Counted from the first letter of the stretch, positions 25,973 to 33,716 are shown. The stretch is DNA of 64,000 nt from CAZMBI01 sp964564675 (GCA_964564675.1 CAZMBI010000008.1:1-64000), one strand, 5' to 3'. Numbers and translations: made by a program. Notes: generated by a model from the sequence alone, not told the origin.

Positions 25973-26057
25973 GGAGGGGTGGCTGAGCGGTCAAAAGCAG
26001 CGGACTGTAAATCCGCCGGATTTTCCTACGTAGGTTCGAATCCTACCCCCTCCACCA
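25973..26057 (+). tRNA. tRNA-Tyr (GTA)
   Basis: 85 nt with encoded CCA. Acceptor GGAGGGG pairs with CCCCTCC (26047-26053). The anticodon loop CTGTAAA closes with CGGA/TCCG and holds anticodon GTA at 26007-26009. A long variable arm makes it class II, as expected for bacterial tRNA-Tyr. The T arm contains GGTTCGAATCC. Confidence 0.96.
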
Positions 26058-26079
26058 TTTGAACGGCGTTGTCTGTATG

Positions 26080-26151
26080 TTATAGCCGATACGCCAGCCC
26101 GACGCCGACAATCCACGGGTCCAGATTGACATCGCCGCGTAGCGGGCGTCT
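26080..26151 (-). pseudogene. C-terminal scrap of an OmpW-like outer-membrane protein
   Basis: A short minus-strand reading ending at TAA 26080-26082 gives DVNLDPWIVGVGLAYRL. This resembles the last beta strand of OmpW-type barrels (LDPW...G.GYRF pattern), including the C-terminal aromatic-x-hydrophobic end. The frame is closed upstream by TAA at 26152-26154, so only about 23 codons remain. Confidence 0.4.
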
Positions 26152-26202
26152 TTATGCGAAGCATAAAGTCAGTTAGCTATAAAGTCGGGTATCGGGTGTG
26201 GC

Positions 26203-26643
26203 TTACTGGTGCCATATCAGTACAGCCAGGCACAGCACGATAATGCCGGTGATGCGCCGGCGTAGGGTATAAAACCAGGCGGGCCAGATAGCGGCGCGCC
26301 ACAGCCGCCAGTCGAGCAGCAGCACATAGCAAAAGGCCAGCGCCAGCAACAGCAGCGACCCTGTGACCGGGGTGGCGAGCAGGCCGATCCAGGCGGCCAG
26401 TGCGATGGCGTTACTGGTCAGCAGCAAAGGGCGCGGGCAGCGCGCGGCATATAACAGATACACCGCCCAGTGCATGCCGCTGAGAAACGCCAGGATCACC
26501 GCAGCGTAGGTGCGCGCCAGCCAGGTCGCCGCCTCACTGCCGAGCATGGCGGCGGCGACAAAGGGCAGGGCGCCGGCATAGGTCAGCCATTGCGCGGTGC
26601 GTTGCGTGCGCTGTGTCTGCGGTTGCGGCAGCGTGTTGAGCAA
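26203..26643 (-). CDS. DUF3429 membrane protein
   Basis: 146 aa with about five hydrophobic segments (ALPFVAAAMLG, YAAVILAFLSGMHWAVYL, NAIALAAWIGLLA, LLLLALAFCYVLLLDWRLW, ITGIIVLCLAVLIW). The core TYAAVILAFLSGMHW and LDWRLWRAAIWPAWFYTLR match DUF3429. TTG 26641-26643 is chosen because an extended Shine-Dalgarno (AGGAGGTGATC) lies 2 nt before it; a longer ATG reading is unlikely. It overlaps the DUF2256 gene by 61 bp. DUF3429 genes frequently accompany photolyase genes; the function is unknown. Confidence 0.82.
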   Translation of the reverse strand: MLNTLPQPQTQRTQRTAQWLTYAGALPFVAAAMLGSEAATWLARTYAAVILAFLSGMHWAVYLLYAARCPRPLLLTSNAIALAAWIGLLATPVTGSLLLLALAFCYVLLLDWRLWRAAIWPAWFYTLRRRITGIIVLCLAVLIWHQ

Positions 26644-26753
26644 TAGATCACCTCCTCCCATACAGCGGCCCATTTTTTCCGCCAGGTAAATGCCCGTTTG
26701 CATACGGGACAGATTTTACGCGGCAGCGGCGGTTTGCGCGGCGCCTTAGCCAT
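26583..26753 (-). CDS. DUF2256 small zinc-ribbon-like protein
   Basis: 56 aa. The sequence LPRKICPVCKRAFTWRKKW and then VIYCSTRCRNRR gives two Cys-pairs typical of DUF2256, a small family found beside cryptochrome/photolyase genes. Four cysteines suggest a zinc site. ATG 26751-26753 gives the usual N-terminus MAKAPRKPPLPRK; it overlaps the end of the antenna-domain gene by 8 bp. The function is unknown. Confidence 0.82.
   Translation of the reverse strand: MAKAPRKPPLPRKICPVCKRAFTWRKKWAAVWEEVIYCSTRCRNRRHSARNAPRNG
26646..26656 (-). promoter_or_regulatory. Extended Shine-Dalgarno for the DUF3429 gene
   Basis: AGGAGGTGATC on the minus strand is an 11-nt match to the 16S rRNA anti-SD and is placed 2 nt before a TTG start. 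It lies wholly inside the DUF2256 coding sequence and decides the DUF3429 start. Confidence 0.7.
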
Positions 26754-27162
26754 GGCCTGCATCGTGCCGCCGGGCGGTGGCTTTGGCGTGTTTCCAGTAA
26801 GCAAAAAAACGGCGAAATTCAGTATCCGTATCCAGCACTACCAGCGGTTCGTCGGGGATGACATGCACCGGCAGCGTCTCGCTCAACTGCGCCGCCACCT
26901 GTTTGATAAACGGGTTGGGGCTGGCGGGAATCCACAGCGCCTGCGTCGGCTGTGCGCGCAGCATGTCAGCGGTGTTTCCGGCCAGAATCGGGATTGCCAG
27001 CGCGCACAGTGTTTCATACAGAAACACCAGCCGCTTGAGGCTGTAGTGTTGCGCCCGTAGATAGGCATCGTCCCATATATGAACGGCCTGCGCCTCCGGT
27101 GCCCGGGCAAATACCGGATGATCCACACGCAGCGCGTCCTCATGCAGCCAGATCCGGTTCAT
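26746..27162 (-). CDS. Photolyase N-terminal (antenna/alpha-beta) domain as a separate protein
   Basis: 138 aa. NRIWLHEDALRVDHPVFARA, HIWDDAYLR and LKRLVFLYETLCAL resemble the alpha/beta photolyase domain that binds the light-harvesting cofactor. It has no FAD domain of its own; that domain is encoded by the preceding gene, whose stop overlaps this start by 4 bp (27159-27162). The pair therefore appears to be one photolyase split into two proteins, in the order C-domain then N-domain. The antenna assignment is by pattern and context. Confidence 0.7.
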   Translation of the reverse strand: MNRIWLHEDALRVDHPVFARAPEAQAVHIWDDAYLRAQHYSLKRLVFLYETLCALAIPILAGNTADMLRAQPTQALWIPASPNPFIKQVAAQLSETLPVHVIPDEPLVVLDTDTEFRRFFAYWKHAKATARRHDAGHG

Positions 27163-27950
27163 GCCGCCTCCCGCCGCGGGAACAGCCGCCGGTTCAGCGT
27201 GTCATAGCTGGCATCCAGCGGGGCATTGCGCGCCGGCGTGCAATCCACCAGCTCGCCGAAATATTTGCGCACATTCTCCAGATTGAAAATATAGGGCTTA
27301 TTGGCAAAGGTGCTTGCAATCCATTGCCAGGAAAGGTTGTTGCTCGCCGGATCGCCGTCAAGCAGGTGATGCAGGAACCAGCGGGCGCCGGCTTGCCATT
27401 TCACGCGGCGGAAATGCACGACATAAGACGCCAGATACATCCGCGCGTGATTATGCACATAGCCGGTGTGGCGTAAGTCGTTTGCGAAATGGTCAATCAC
27501 GGCGACGCCGGTTTGCCCAAAGGCGATGTCTTCGGGCAGTTCGTCGGCATAGTCGGCGGCGGTGAAACCGGTTTTATAGGCTTCGATATCCTGCCAGATC
27601 CATTGCGGATGCGCGTCGTATATCCGCTGCCAGAAATCGCGCCAGGCGAGCTCCTGCAGGAATTTCTCTATGTGCTGCGCCTTGTCGCAACGCTGCAATG
27701 CCTCATTACGCACGCGGTTTAAGCTCACAATACCGTGGCGGATATACGGCGAAAGCTGCGTCACCTTGCCGTCACCGAAATTACGGGTGCGGCCATAATC
27801 CAGCGGGTCGATAGCGGCCAGCCGGGCCTGCGCCTCGGCTGGACCGCCGCGCCAGTCGCTGGCCTCGCCTTCGGCCCACGGCGCCAGCTGTTTGACATGG
27901 GCGATCAGCGCCGCGCGGTCGGCGAAGTGCTGCGGCAGGGGCTCGGTCAT
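27159..27950 (-). CDS. Photolyase FAD-binding domain protein (lacks antenna domain)
   Basis: 263 aa. Only the helical FAD/DNA-binding half of the photolyase family is present: GRTRNFGDGKVTQLSPYIRH, FLQELAWRDFWQRIY, HNHARMYLASYVVHFRRV and LLDGDPASNNLSWQWIAS, followed by KPYIFNLENVRKYF. These are the FAD-pocket and active-site blocks. Canonical photolyases are ~470 aa with an N-terminal domain, here encoded downstream by the overlapping gene. It overlaps the DUF4174 gene by 4 bp. Light-driven repair of pyrimidine dimers is the expected role. Confidence 0.88.
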   Translation of the reverse strand: MTEPLPQHFADRAALIAHVKQLAPWAEGEASDWRGGPAEAQARLAAIDPLDYGRTRNFGDGKVTQLSPYIRHGIVSLNRVRNEALQRCDKAQHIEKFLQELAWRDFWQRIYDAHPQWIWQDIEAYKTGFTAADYADELPEDIAFGQTGVAVIDHFANDLRHTGYVHNHARMYLASYVVHFRRVKWQAGARWFLHHLLDGDPASNNLSWQWIASTFANKPYIFNLENVRKYFGELVDCTPARNAPLDASYDTLNRRLFPRREAA

Positions 27951-28384
27951 GGCGCTTGCATCTCACGCTGGCGCATGGGCATGGCATCGATCGTGGCAAA
28001 CAGGTCGGCCACTGGCAGCATCGCGTGGCGGCGGATTTTTTCTTCGCCGTCCTTGCCCAGCAGGATCACCGTGAACGCCTCGCGGGCGATGCCAAAATGC
28101 TCATAAAAGGGCGGGGTGGACAAATGCGGCTTGGATTCGTCGTCCACCGTCACTGCGGTCTGATGCACCACGGTCCAGGTCACTATATCGCGATCGGCCA
28201 GGCCTGCTTCGGCGTCGCTAAGCTGCGTGCGCATCGCCTCAAGCCGTGGGTCGTCACCTGCGGGGGCAAAGATCAGCAGGACCCGTTTCTCCCACAGATA
28301 GCCGTCCATGATTTTGGCGACATCGGCGGCCTCGCAGCCGGTAGCCAGCAGCAGCACGGCGGCGGCGGCGGCGATGGCCTTCAT
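27947..28384 (-). CDS. DUF4174 exported thioredoxin-fold-like protein
   Basis: 145 aa. A signal peptide (AIAAAAAVLLLATGCEA; the Cys could be a lipobox residue) precedes DGYLWEKRVLLIFAP, which matches the DUF4174 start. GLADRDIVTWTVVHQ and EAFTVILLGKDGEEKIRR follow, a layout like a thioredoxin fold without the CxxC. Its start and stop both overlap neighbours by 4 bp, so it is translationally coupled within the photolyase island. Confidence 0.8.
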   Translation of the reverse strand: MKAIAAAAAVLLLATGCEAADVAKIMDGYLWEKRVLLIFAPAGDDPRLEAMRTQLSDAEAGLADRDIVTWTVVHQTAVTVDDESKPHLSTPPFYEHFGIAREAFTVILLGKDGEEKIRRHAMLPVADLFATIDAMPMRQREMQAP

Positions 28385-28764
28385 TGCGCCCGCCCTTTCA
28401 GCTGATGGCTTTCCAGCACGTGCAGCGGGATATATTTCAGCGCTTTTTCATGGGTGGATTCAAGCAAGACTGGCGGCGCTACATCCGCTTCATACGCTTC
28501 CAGCCAGCGCATCGCGCACAGGCACCAGCCGTCGCCGGCTTTCAGGCCGGGAAATTGCCACTCCGGCTTAGGGGTGATCAAATCGTTGCCGCGGCGCTTG
28601 CTGAATTGCAGGAATTCGTCGGTTACCATGGCGCACACCACGTGCGTACCCAGATCCTGGGCGTTGGTGCGGCAGAACCCGTCGCGGAAAAACCCGGTCA
28701 TCGGCTCCTGGCAGCATAATTGCAGCGGATCGCCGAACACATTTTTTGCCTCATCATCAGCCAT
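28381..28764 (-). CDS. DUF2237 family protein
   Basis: 127 aa. NVFGDPLQLCCQEPMTGFFR, DLGTHVVCAMVTDEFLQFSK, RGNDLITPKPEWQFPGLKAG and DGWCLCAMRWLEA are the hallmarks of DUF2237, a cysteine-rich family of unknown function often near photolyases. ATG 28762-28764 has AGAGGA about 5 nt upstream and gives the normal family length. The frame continues upstream to ATG 28872 (36 more residues with a hydrophobic run), which touches the photolyase stop; that extension is probably not native to the family. Confidence 0.85.
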   Translation of the reverse strand: MADDEAKNVFGDPLQLCCQEPMTGFFRDGFCRTNAQDLGTHVVCAMVTDEFLQFSKRRGNDLITPKPEWQFPGLKAGDGWCLCAMRWLEAYEADVAPPVLLESTHEKALKYIPLHVLESHQLKGRAQ

Positions 28765-28868
28765 ACTATCCTCTTTTACCGTCCATATAAGGGCGATCAT
28801 GAACATTACCAAGAGGATTTTCGTCACGATCCGCTCCATCCTGTTTCGCAATCCTCTGCTTTCCGGTG

Positions 28869-30401
28869 TCACAGCGCATCCTCTTCCAGCCGCTCCAGCA
28901 GATGCCGCGCCTTGGTGCGTACGGCGCTTTTTTTATCCGCCGGCATTTTATCCCACGTACCGTAAATCAACGCCATGCGCTGGTTGCCACGCAAATGGGC
29001 GGCGTGTCGCGCCAGAAAGTCCCAGTACAACGCGTTGAACGGGCAGGCGTCCTCCTCGGTCAGCGCGTTCGGATTATAGGCGCATTGTGCGCAGAAATTC
29101 GACATGCGATTGATGTATTTACCGCTGGCAGCATAGGGTTTGGAGGCCATGATCCCGTCATCGCCGAACAGCGCCATACCGAGCGTGTTGGGCAGCTCCA
29201 CCCATTCATAGGCATCGGCATACACGGCCAGATACCATTCGCACACCGCCTGCGGGTCAAGACCGGCCAGCAGCGCGAAATTGCCGGTGACCATCAGCCG
29301 CTGAATATGATGCGAATAGGCATGCTCGCGGGTATGGCGCACGGCTTCCGACAGGCAGAACATCTGCGTTGGCCCGCCCCAGTAAAGCGCCGGCAGCTTG
29401 CGTTGCGCATCGAGCGCGTTGAGTTCGGCATAATCCGGCATGTGGCGCCAGTAAATCCCGCGCACATACTCGCGCCAGCCGAGAATCTGGCGGATAAAGC
29501 CCTCCGCTGCGTTCAGCGGGGCGTCGCCCCGGCGATAGGCGTCCTCGGCCAGCTCGCACAGTTCAAGCGGCAATAACAGGCCGGCATTGAGATACGCCGA
29601 CAGCCGCGAATGATATAAAAATGGCTCGCCGGCGACCATCGCATCCTGATAATCGCCGAAATGCGGCAGTAAGCGGTCAATGAAATAGCGCGCATCCTGC
29701 CATGCGCCGTCGCGGGTGACGGCGAAGGCGAATCGCTCAAGCGAGCCGAAATGCGCGCCGAAATGTGCCTCAACCAGCTTAAGCACGGCGCTGGTCGCCG
29801 CATCCGGTGCGTGCGCTGGGCGCTTTGGCACCTGCATGCCGGCGGCGGGGGGTTTGCGATTTTGCGCGTCATAATTCCATTTGCCGCCGACCGGCTTATC
29901 GCCCTCCATCAAGATCGTATAGCGCCGACGCATCTGGCGGTAAAAAAACTCCATGCGCAGCTGTTTCTTGTCGCCGGCCCACTCGGCAAAGTCTGCGTGT
30001 GAGCATAAAAACCGATCATCGCGTCGTATCTCAACTGGCAGCTCCCACGTGCGCTGCCACTCGGCAAACTGCGTATATAATCGCCATTCGCCGGGTTCGG
30101 TTACAATCAGCCGCTGCGGCTTAAGCGCCGTGATGGCGCGGGTTACCTCGCCGTGCAGATCGCCGCGATTGGCCGCATCATCGAGCGTCACATAGCGCAC
30201 GCGGTGGCCCTGCGCGCGCAAGGTCTCGGCGAAATGGCGCATGGCGGCGAAAATAAAGGCGATTTTTTGCGGGTGGTGCGGCACGTAGCGGGCCTCCTGC
30301 ATCACCTCGCACATCAGGATGGTGTCATCCGCCGCGCAATCGGCAAGCGTGGCAAGCGAGCTGCTGAGTTGGTCGCCCAGAATCAGCCGCAGCGCCGACA
30401 C
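28869..30401 (-). CDS. Fe-S bacterial cryptochrome/photolyase (PhrB/CryB type)
   Basis: 510 aa. The N-terminal domain begins LRLILGDQLSSSLATL and the FAD domain includes GGKWNYDAQNRKP, HSRLSAYLNAGLL and GWREYVRGIYW. Cys349, Cys437, Cys440 and Cys453 (MFCLSEA, FCAQCAYN, DACPFN) have the spacing of the four [4Fe-4S] ligands of Agrobacterium PhrB, and HAYSHHIQRLMVTGNFALL matches the (6-4) photolyase group. It should repair (6-4) photoproducts with light, or act as a cryptochrome. The start is GTG 30399-30401, shortly after the SDR stop. It is the second gene of the light-stress island. Confidence 0.93.
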   Translation of the reverse strand: MSALRLILGDQLSSSLATLADCAADDTILMCEVMQEARYVPHHPQKIAFIFAAMRHFAETLRAQGHRVRYVTLDDAANRGDLHGEVTRAITALKPQRLIVTEPGEWRLYTQFAEWQRTWELPVEIRRDDRFLCSHADFAEWAGDKKQLRMEFFYRQMRRRYTILMEGDKPVGGKWNYDAQNRKPPAAGMQVPKRPAHAPDAATSAVLKLVEAHFGAHFGSLERFAFAVTRDGAWQDARYFIDRLLPHFGDYQDAMVAGEPFLYHSRLSAYLNAGLLLPLELCELAEDAYRRGDAPLNAAEGFIRQILGWREYVRGIYWRHMPDYAELNALDAQRKLPALYWGGPTQMFCLSEAVRHTREHAYSHHIQRLMVTGNFALLAGLDPQAVCEWYLAVYADAYEWVELPNTLGMALFGDDGIMASKPYAASGKYINRMSNFCAQCAYNPNALTEEDACPFNALYWDFLARHAAHLRGNQRMALIYGTWDKMPADKKSAVRTKARHLLERLEEDAL

Positions 30402-30404
30402 GAG

Positions 30405-31115
30405 CTAGACTTTCAGCTTGGGGCGGACGGTGGACAGCCCGCCATCGACGCCGATCACCTGCCCGGTAATCCAGTCATTGGCCGGGTCGAGCAAAAAGAC
30501 GATGGCGCGGGCGATATCCTCCGGTTTACCCAGCCGGCCGAGCGCATGCATGGCTTCGGAGAATTTGCGCGCTGTGTTATTGCCGGTGAGCTGTTCGGTC
30601 ATCGGGGTTTCGGTCAACCCCGGCGCAATCGCGTTCACCCGCAAATGATTGCCGGCATAGGTGGCTGCTGCCGCCATGGTCAGGCCGATCACCCCGCCCT
30701 TGGCGGCGGCGATCGCTTCGTGATTGGCAAAGCCGCCCATTGCCGCGGCGGAGGAAATCAGCACCACTGATCCGCCCTGGCTCATCTGTTTACCGGCCGC
30801 ATGCAAGGTGGCAAACGCGGTGGTCAGCGAGGCGTCGATCACCGCCTGAAACTGGTCTTTGCTGGTTTGATGCGCTGATTTTAGCCACAGCGACCCGGCG
30901 CAGGTGACCACGCCGTCAAGCCCGCCGAGCTGTTCGCCGGCCTGTTTAAACACGGCTAGCACCGCGTCGAAATCGGTGACATCCAGCGTCGCATCCGGTG
31001 TGATTTTACTGTCATCCCGTGCGGTGGTGAACACGTCATGCCCGCCATCACGCAACAGTTGCGTGGTGGCCTGGCCTATGCTGCTCGAGGCAGCGAGAAT
31101 GAGATAATGTGCCAT
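30405..31115 (-). CDS. SDR-fold protein lacking the catalytic tyrosine
   Basis: 236 aa from ATG 31113-31115. The Rossmann start is YLILAASSSIGQATTQLL, with a Ser-rich loop in place of TGxxxGIG, followed by VVTCAGS and VVLISSAAAMGG. The usual YxxxK is ANHEAIAAAKGG, with Ile where Tyr should be and the Lys retained. The tail VNAIAPGLTETPM and WITGQVIGVDGGL is classical. It may be a cofactor-binding or regulatory member, not an active dehydrogenase. It is the first gene of the photolyase island, 3 bp before the photolyase gene. Confidence 0.8.
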   Translation of the reverse strand: MAHYLILAASSSIGQATTQLLRDGGHDVFTTARDDSKITPDATLDVTDFDAVLAVFKQAGEQLGGLDGVVTCAGSLWLKSAHQTSKDQFQAVIDASLTTAFATLHAAGKQMSQGGSVVLISSAAAMGGFANHEAIAAAKGGVIGLTMAAAATYAGNHLRVNAIAPGLTETPMTEQLTGNNTARKFSEAMHALGRLGKPEDIARAIVFLLDPANDWITGQVIGVDGGLSTVRPKLKV

Positions 31116-31416
31116 GCGCCAAGCGTTAGCGGATTCCTGCACGGGATGCAACCAGCTTTATTTGCGCCCGAATTTAACCCTCTTTAGAAATGATACAATT
31201 CAATTATTTGTCAAAGATCAAATCGGGCGCGTTGTCAGAAAAAGGCACAAAAAACGAGAATAGCTATTGGATATTAAACCTATGGTTGTGATTGCGGGGC
31301 AGTTGCAGTATAACCTGTAACGAAGCAACCGGGAGTGGAGCATTCCATTTTTCTTACCATCGGCGACGGTTTCAGCGCCACCGCATGCCGGCCAGACGGT
31401 AGCGGGCGAGTCGGCT

Positions 31417-31896
31417 TTGTGCCGTTCACGGCACATCTTTTATTGCCGCACGCTCGAGGATATCGACCGTCTGGTGCCCGTCATCGCCGCCTTATTCCCC
31501 GACCCGCAGCGCGTGCAGCTGGGTATCATCGAATTACTGGTCAACGCCGTTGAACACGGCAATCTTGGCATCGGCTATGCGCTGAAAACCCATTTGATGC
31601 GTGAGGGCGGCTGGCACGAGGAAATCGCGCGCCGTTTCGGCCTGCCCCGCCAAGCCCATAAATATGTGGAGATTGTAGTATCTTACCATACTGACGGGGT
31701 GTGTTTGCAGGTGACAGACAGCGGCGCCGGGTTTCACTGGCCTGCCTTTCTCCATAGCGAGCCGGGCGGCTCGCGCCGTTCGCATGGCCGCGGGATCGCC
31801 CTGGCCCGCCGCTTCAGTTTCGATCATCTGCGGTATAACGCGCGCGGTAATCAGGCCAGCGCCTGGGTTTACACTGCCCGTTATCGCCGCGATTAA
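31417..31896 (+). CDS. RsbW-like anti-sigma/GHKL ATP-binding protein
   Basis: 159 aa from TTG 31417. The GHKL ATPase motifs are clear: LGIIELLVNAVEHGNLGIGY (N-box), VTDSGAGFHW (G1) and SHGRGIALARRF (G2). No histidine phosphotransfer domain is present, which suits an RsbW-type serine kinase/anti-sigma factor. The start is uncertain: a different frame from GTG 31335 reads HSIFLTIGDGFSATACRPDG, which also looks protein-like, so the true gene could begin there with a frameshift near 31410-31420. An ECF sigma gene lies on the opposite strand 0.7 kb away. Confidence 0.72.
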   Translation: MCRSRHIFYCRTLEDIDRLVPVIAALFPDPQRVQLGIIELLVNAVEHGNLGIGYALKTHLMREGGWHEEIARRFGLPRQAHKYVEIVVSYHTDGVCLQVTDSGAGFHWPAFLHSEPGGSRRSHGRGIALARRFSFDHLRYNARGNQASAWVYTARYRRD

Positions 31897-31947
31897 CGTC
31901 AGTGAACGGGGCTTGCCTCACCGGCAAAAATCCGTAGTCTGCGCGCC

Positions 31948-32217
31948 GTGTTACTCTTTCATCACAGGTGGGTGATAAGCACCGGTTGGTTACTGGTTGC
32001 TGCGCTGGCAGTTGATCACGCTTCCGCCCAGCCGTATTACCGCCAGCTTAATCCGGACTACCGGCCACCGACCGTGATACTGCCACATCGCCGCGCACCC
32101 CGGCCGGCTGCGCCGCCAACAACAACCTCGATACCGATGTGTATCTCAACATGGCATATGAATATTGATCCGCTGGTCTCATACACCTATTGCAGCCTAG
32201 ATTTTCAGTATGCTTGA
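31948..32217 (+). CDS. Questionable exported ORF (possibly decayed)
   Basis: 89 codons. RWVISTGWLLVAALAVDHAS followed by AQPYYRQLNP looks like a signal peptide with its cleavage site, then a Pro/Arg-rich stretch. Near 32125 another frame reads NNNLDTDVYLNMAYEY, which has the look of an outer-membrane beta strand, so the region may be the remains of an outer-membrane protein broken by a frameshift. The remaining bases 32218-32302 show no feature. Confidence 0.3.
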   Translation: MLLFHHRWVISTGWLLVAALAVDHASAQPYYRQLNPDYRPPTVILPHRRAPRPAAPPTTTSIPMCISTWHMNIDPLVSYTYCSLDFQYA

Positions 32218-32302
32218 CAGTGTGTCATCATGGAAGGGATAAAATGCAGGCAGCGGTTAATATTTTTTTAGCTAGCAGCCGCTAAAAGTTAATGGCTATC
32301 CA

Positions 32303-32647
32303 CTACCTGCTTCCGCCGGCATCGGCAAAAAACTGCTCGGCCCAGCGTTCCTCGGCAAAATCAATATCGATCAGCAGGGCCTCCTCGGTGATCCGCTTGG
32401 GTGTTTCGGGCGGTGAGGTGACCATGCCGATCATGATGAACACCCCGACCATTGCCGCCATAATCACATAGCGCATGGCCGGGATATACACCCAGGCGCG
32501 CAACTGGCGCAGGGCGGCGACCCAGCGCCACAGGCGGCGGGGGTTGTCACGGGCGGCGGCCTGAATGCGCATCACCGCATCCGGCGAGGCGCGCGGCACG
32601 CGCAGCGTACGCAGAATCGACCGCAATTCGTCATGTTGTTCAGGCAT
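32303..32647 (-). CDS. Putative anti-sigma factor with one membrane helix
   Basis: 114 aa. A cytosolic N-terminus (MPEQHDELRSILRTLRVPRASPDAV, basic and helical) precedes one transmembrane helix (YVIMAAMVGVFIMIGMV, ~60-76) and a short periplasmic tail. Its start overlaps the sigma gene stop by 8 bp. This matches the usual ECF sigma/anti-sigma gene order. No zinc anti-sigma (ZAS) HxxxCxxC motif is visible, so the assignment rests on position and topology. Confidence 0.6.
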   Translation of the reverse strand: MPEQHDELRSILRTLRVPRASPDAVMRIQAAARDNPRRLWRWVAALRQLRAWVYIPAMRYVIMAAMVGVFIMIGMVTSPPETPKRITEEALLIDIDFAEERWAEQFFADAGGSR

Positions 32648-33191
32648 ACTGCGTCATCCTTTCCCGCAGGCCGGCTTTCGCGCGCGACAGCAGCGATTCC
32701 AGAGCCTTCACCGAAATGCCCATCATTTTTGCAATCTGTTTTTGCGGCAGGTCTTCAAAATAAAACAGATTCACCGCAATACGCTGATTATCGGGCAGCA
32801 AACACAGCGCATCGCGCAGGGCACGTTGGGCCTGTTGTTCCATTTCGTCCTGCTCGGCGGAGCGTTCGCCGCTTGGAATATCGTCCACCAGTTCGGCGCT
32901 GGCGCGTTTGCGCGCGCGCAGGCAATCCATCGCCTGATTATACAAAATCCGGTAAAACCAGGTGACGAAGCGCGCCTTGCGGTTACCCTTCCAGCGCGCC
33001 TTACCGGACCATAATTTCATAAACGCGTCCTGCACGATATCTTCCGCATCCTGCTGGTTCATCACCCAGCGATAGACCATCACGTAAAACCGCCGGTGGT
33101 GACGCGCCACCAGCGTATCAAAGGCGGTTTGGTTGCCGCCGCGGATGAAATCCATCAGGCTTTCATCGGGCATCTCGCTGAAACGGAACAA
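32640..33191 (-). CDS. ECF-type RNA polymerase sigma factor
   Basis: 183 aa. Region 2 is seen as TAFDTLVARHHRRFYVMVYR, QDAEDIVQDAFMKLWSGKAR and KARFVTWFYRILYNQAMDCL. Region 4 is LCLLPDNQRIAVNLFYFEDL and QKQIAKMMGISVKALESLLS. It starts at TTG 33189-33191 behind AAGGAG; ATG 33171-33173 is an alternative. The putative anti-sigma gene follows immediately and a CpxP-like gene lies upstream on the same strand, suggesting an envelope stress or metal response. Target promoters could not be deduced. Confidence 0.93.
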   Translation of the reverse strand: MFRFSEMPDESLMDFIRGGNQTAFDTLVARHHRRFYVMVYRWVMNQQDAEDIVQDAFMKLWSGKARWKGNRKARFVTWFYRILYNQAMDCLRARKRASAELVDDIPSGERSAEQDEMEQQAQRALRDALCLLPDNQRIAVNLFYFEDLPQKQIAKMMGISVKALESLLSRAKAGLRERMTQYA

Positions 33192-33368
33192 GCCGCCTGT
33201 CTCCTTATCCGGTCATAACGCTAACGCATGTCGCACTCACGACGTTACCATCGCCATAGGGGCTTGCAGCGAAGAAAAATCAGTAGATTTTTCTGATGGC
33301 CGCGGTGCGCTGATCGCCAGGCTTCGGATCCCCGCGTGACAATACCTCCACAGGTTTGCTCCCGCCAT

Positions 33369-33716
33369 TTATTCCCCGTCGCCGCGACGTTCCTGCCGGC
33401 GTTCGGCTTTTCGCTGCATGCGGCGCTCGACATGTTCGATTTTTTCCTGATCCGACATGTTCTCCCAGCGCTCTTCCAGATATTTCATCCGCTCCGCCCG
33501 GCGTTTTTCAATAAGTTCAACCTTTTCCGCATTGCTCATCGATTCCCACTGAGCCCTGCGGTCCTGCAGAAACTCGCGGCGTTCCTCTGGCGACATGGCC
33601 TCGATTTTGGCGCGTCGTTCCTCCGGGCTGAGGTTGTCGAGATTATCCTGCGCATAAGCTGCAGGGGTGGCGGCCAGCAGGCCAGCCAGCGCGGCGGTAA
33701 GCATCCTGTGTGTCAT
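33369..33716 (-). CDS. CpxP/Spy-like periplasmic protein (DUF3106/LTxxQ type)
   Basis: 115 aa. A signal peptide (MLTAALAGLLAATPAAYAQ) precedes a highly charged helical protein with repeated LSPEERRAKIEAMSPEERRE and NMSDQEKIEHVERRMQRKAE blocks. This is the pattern of periplasmic Spy/CpxP-like or DUF3106 proteins linked to envelope stress. AGGAGGACCCC lies just before ATG 33714-33716. A longer reading to 33953 is ruled out by the signal peptide and ribosome binding site. It lies directly upstream of the sigma-factor gene. Confidence 0.8.
   Translation of the reverse strand: MTHRMLTAALAGLLAATPAAYAQDNLDNLSPEERRAKIEAMSPEERREFLQDRRAQWESMSNAEKVELIEKRRAERMKYLEERWENMSDQEKIEHVERRMQRKAERRQERRGDGE

Noticed and set aside
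28765..28872. N-terminal extension of the DUF2237 protein with a hydrophobic run
   Set aside because: A clear ribosome binding site precedes ATG 28764 and the family starts there; the extension has no family support.
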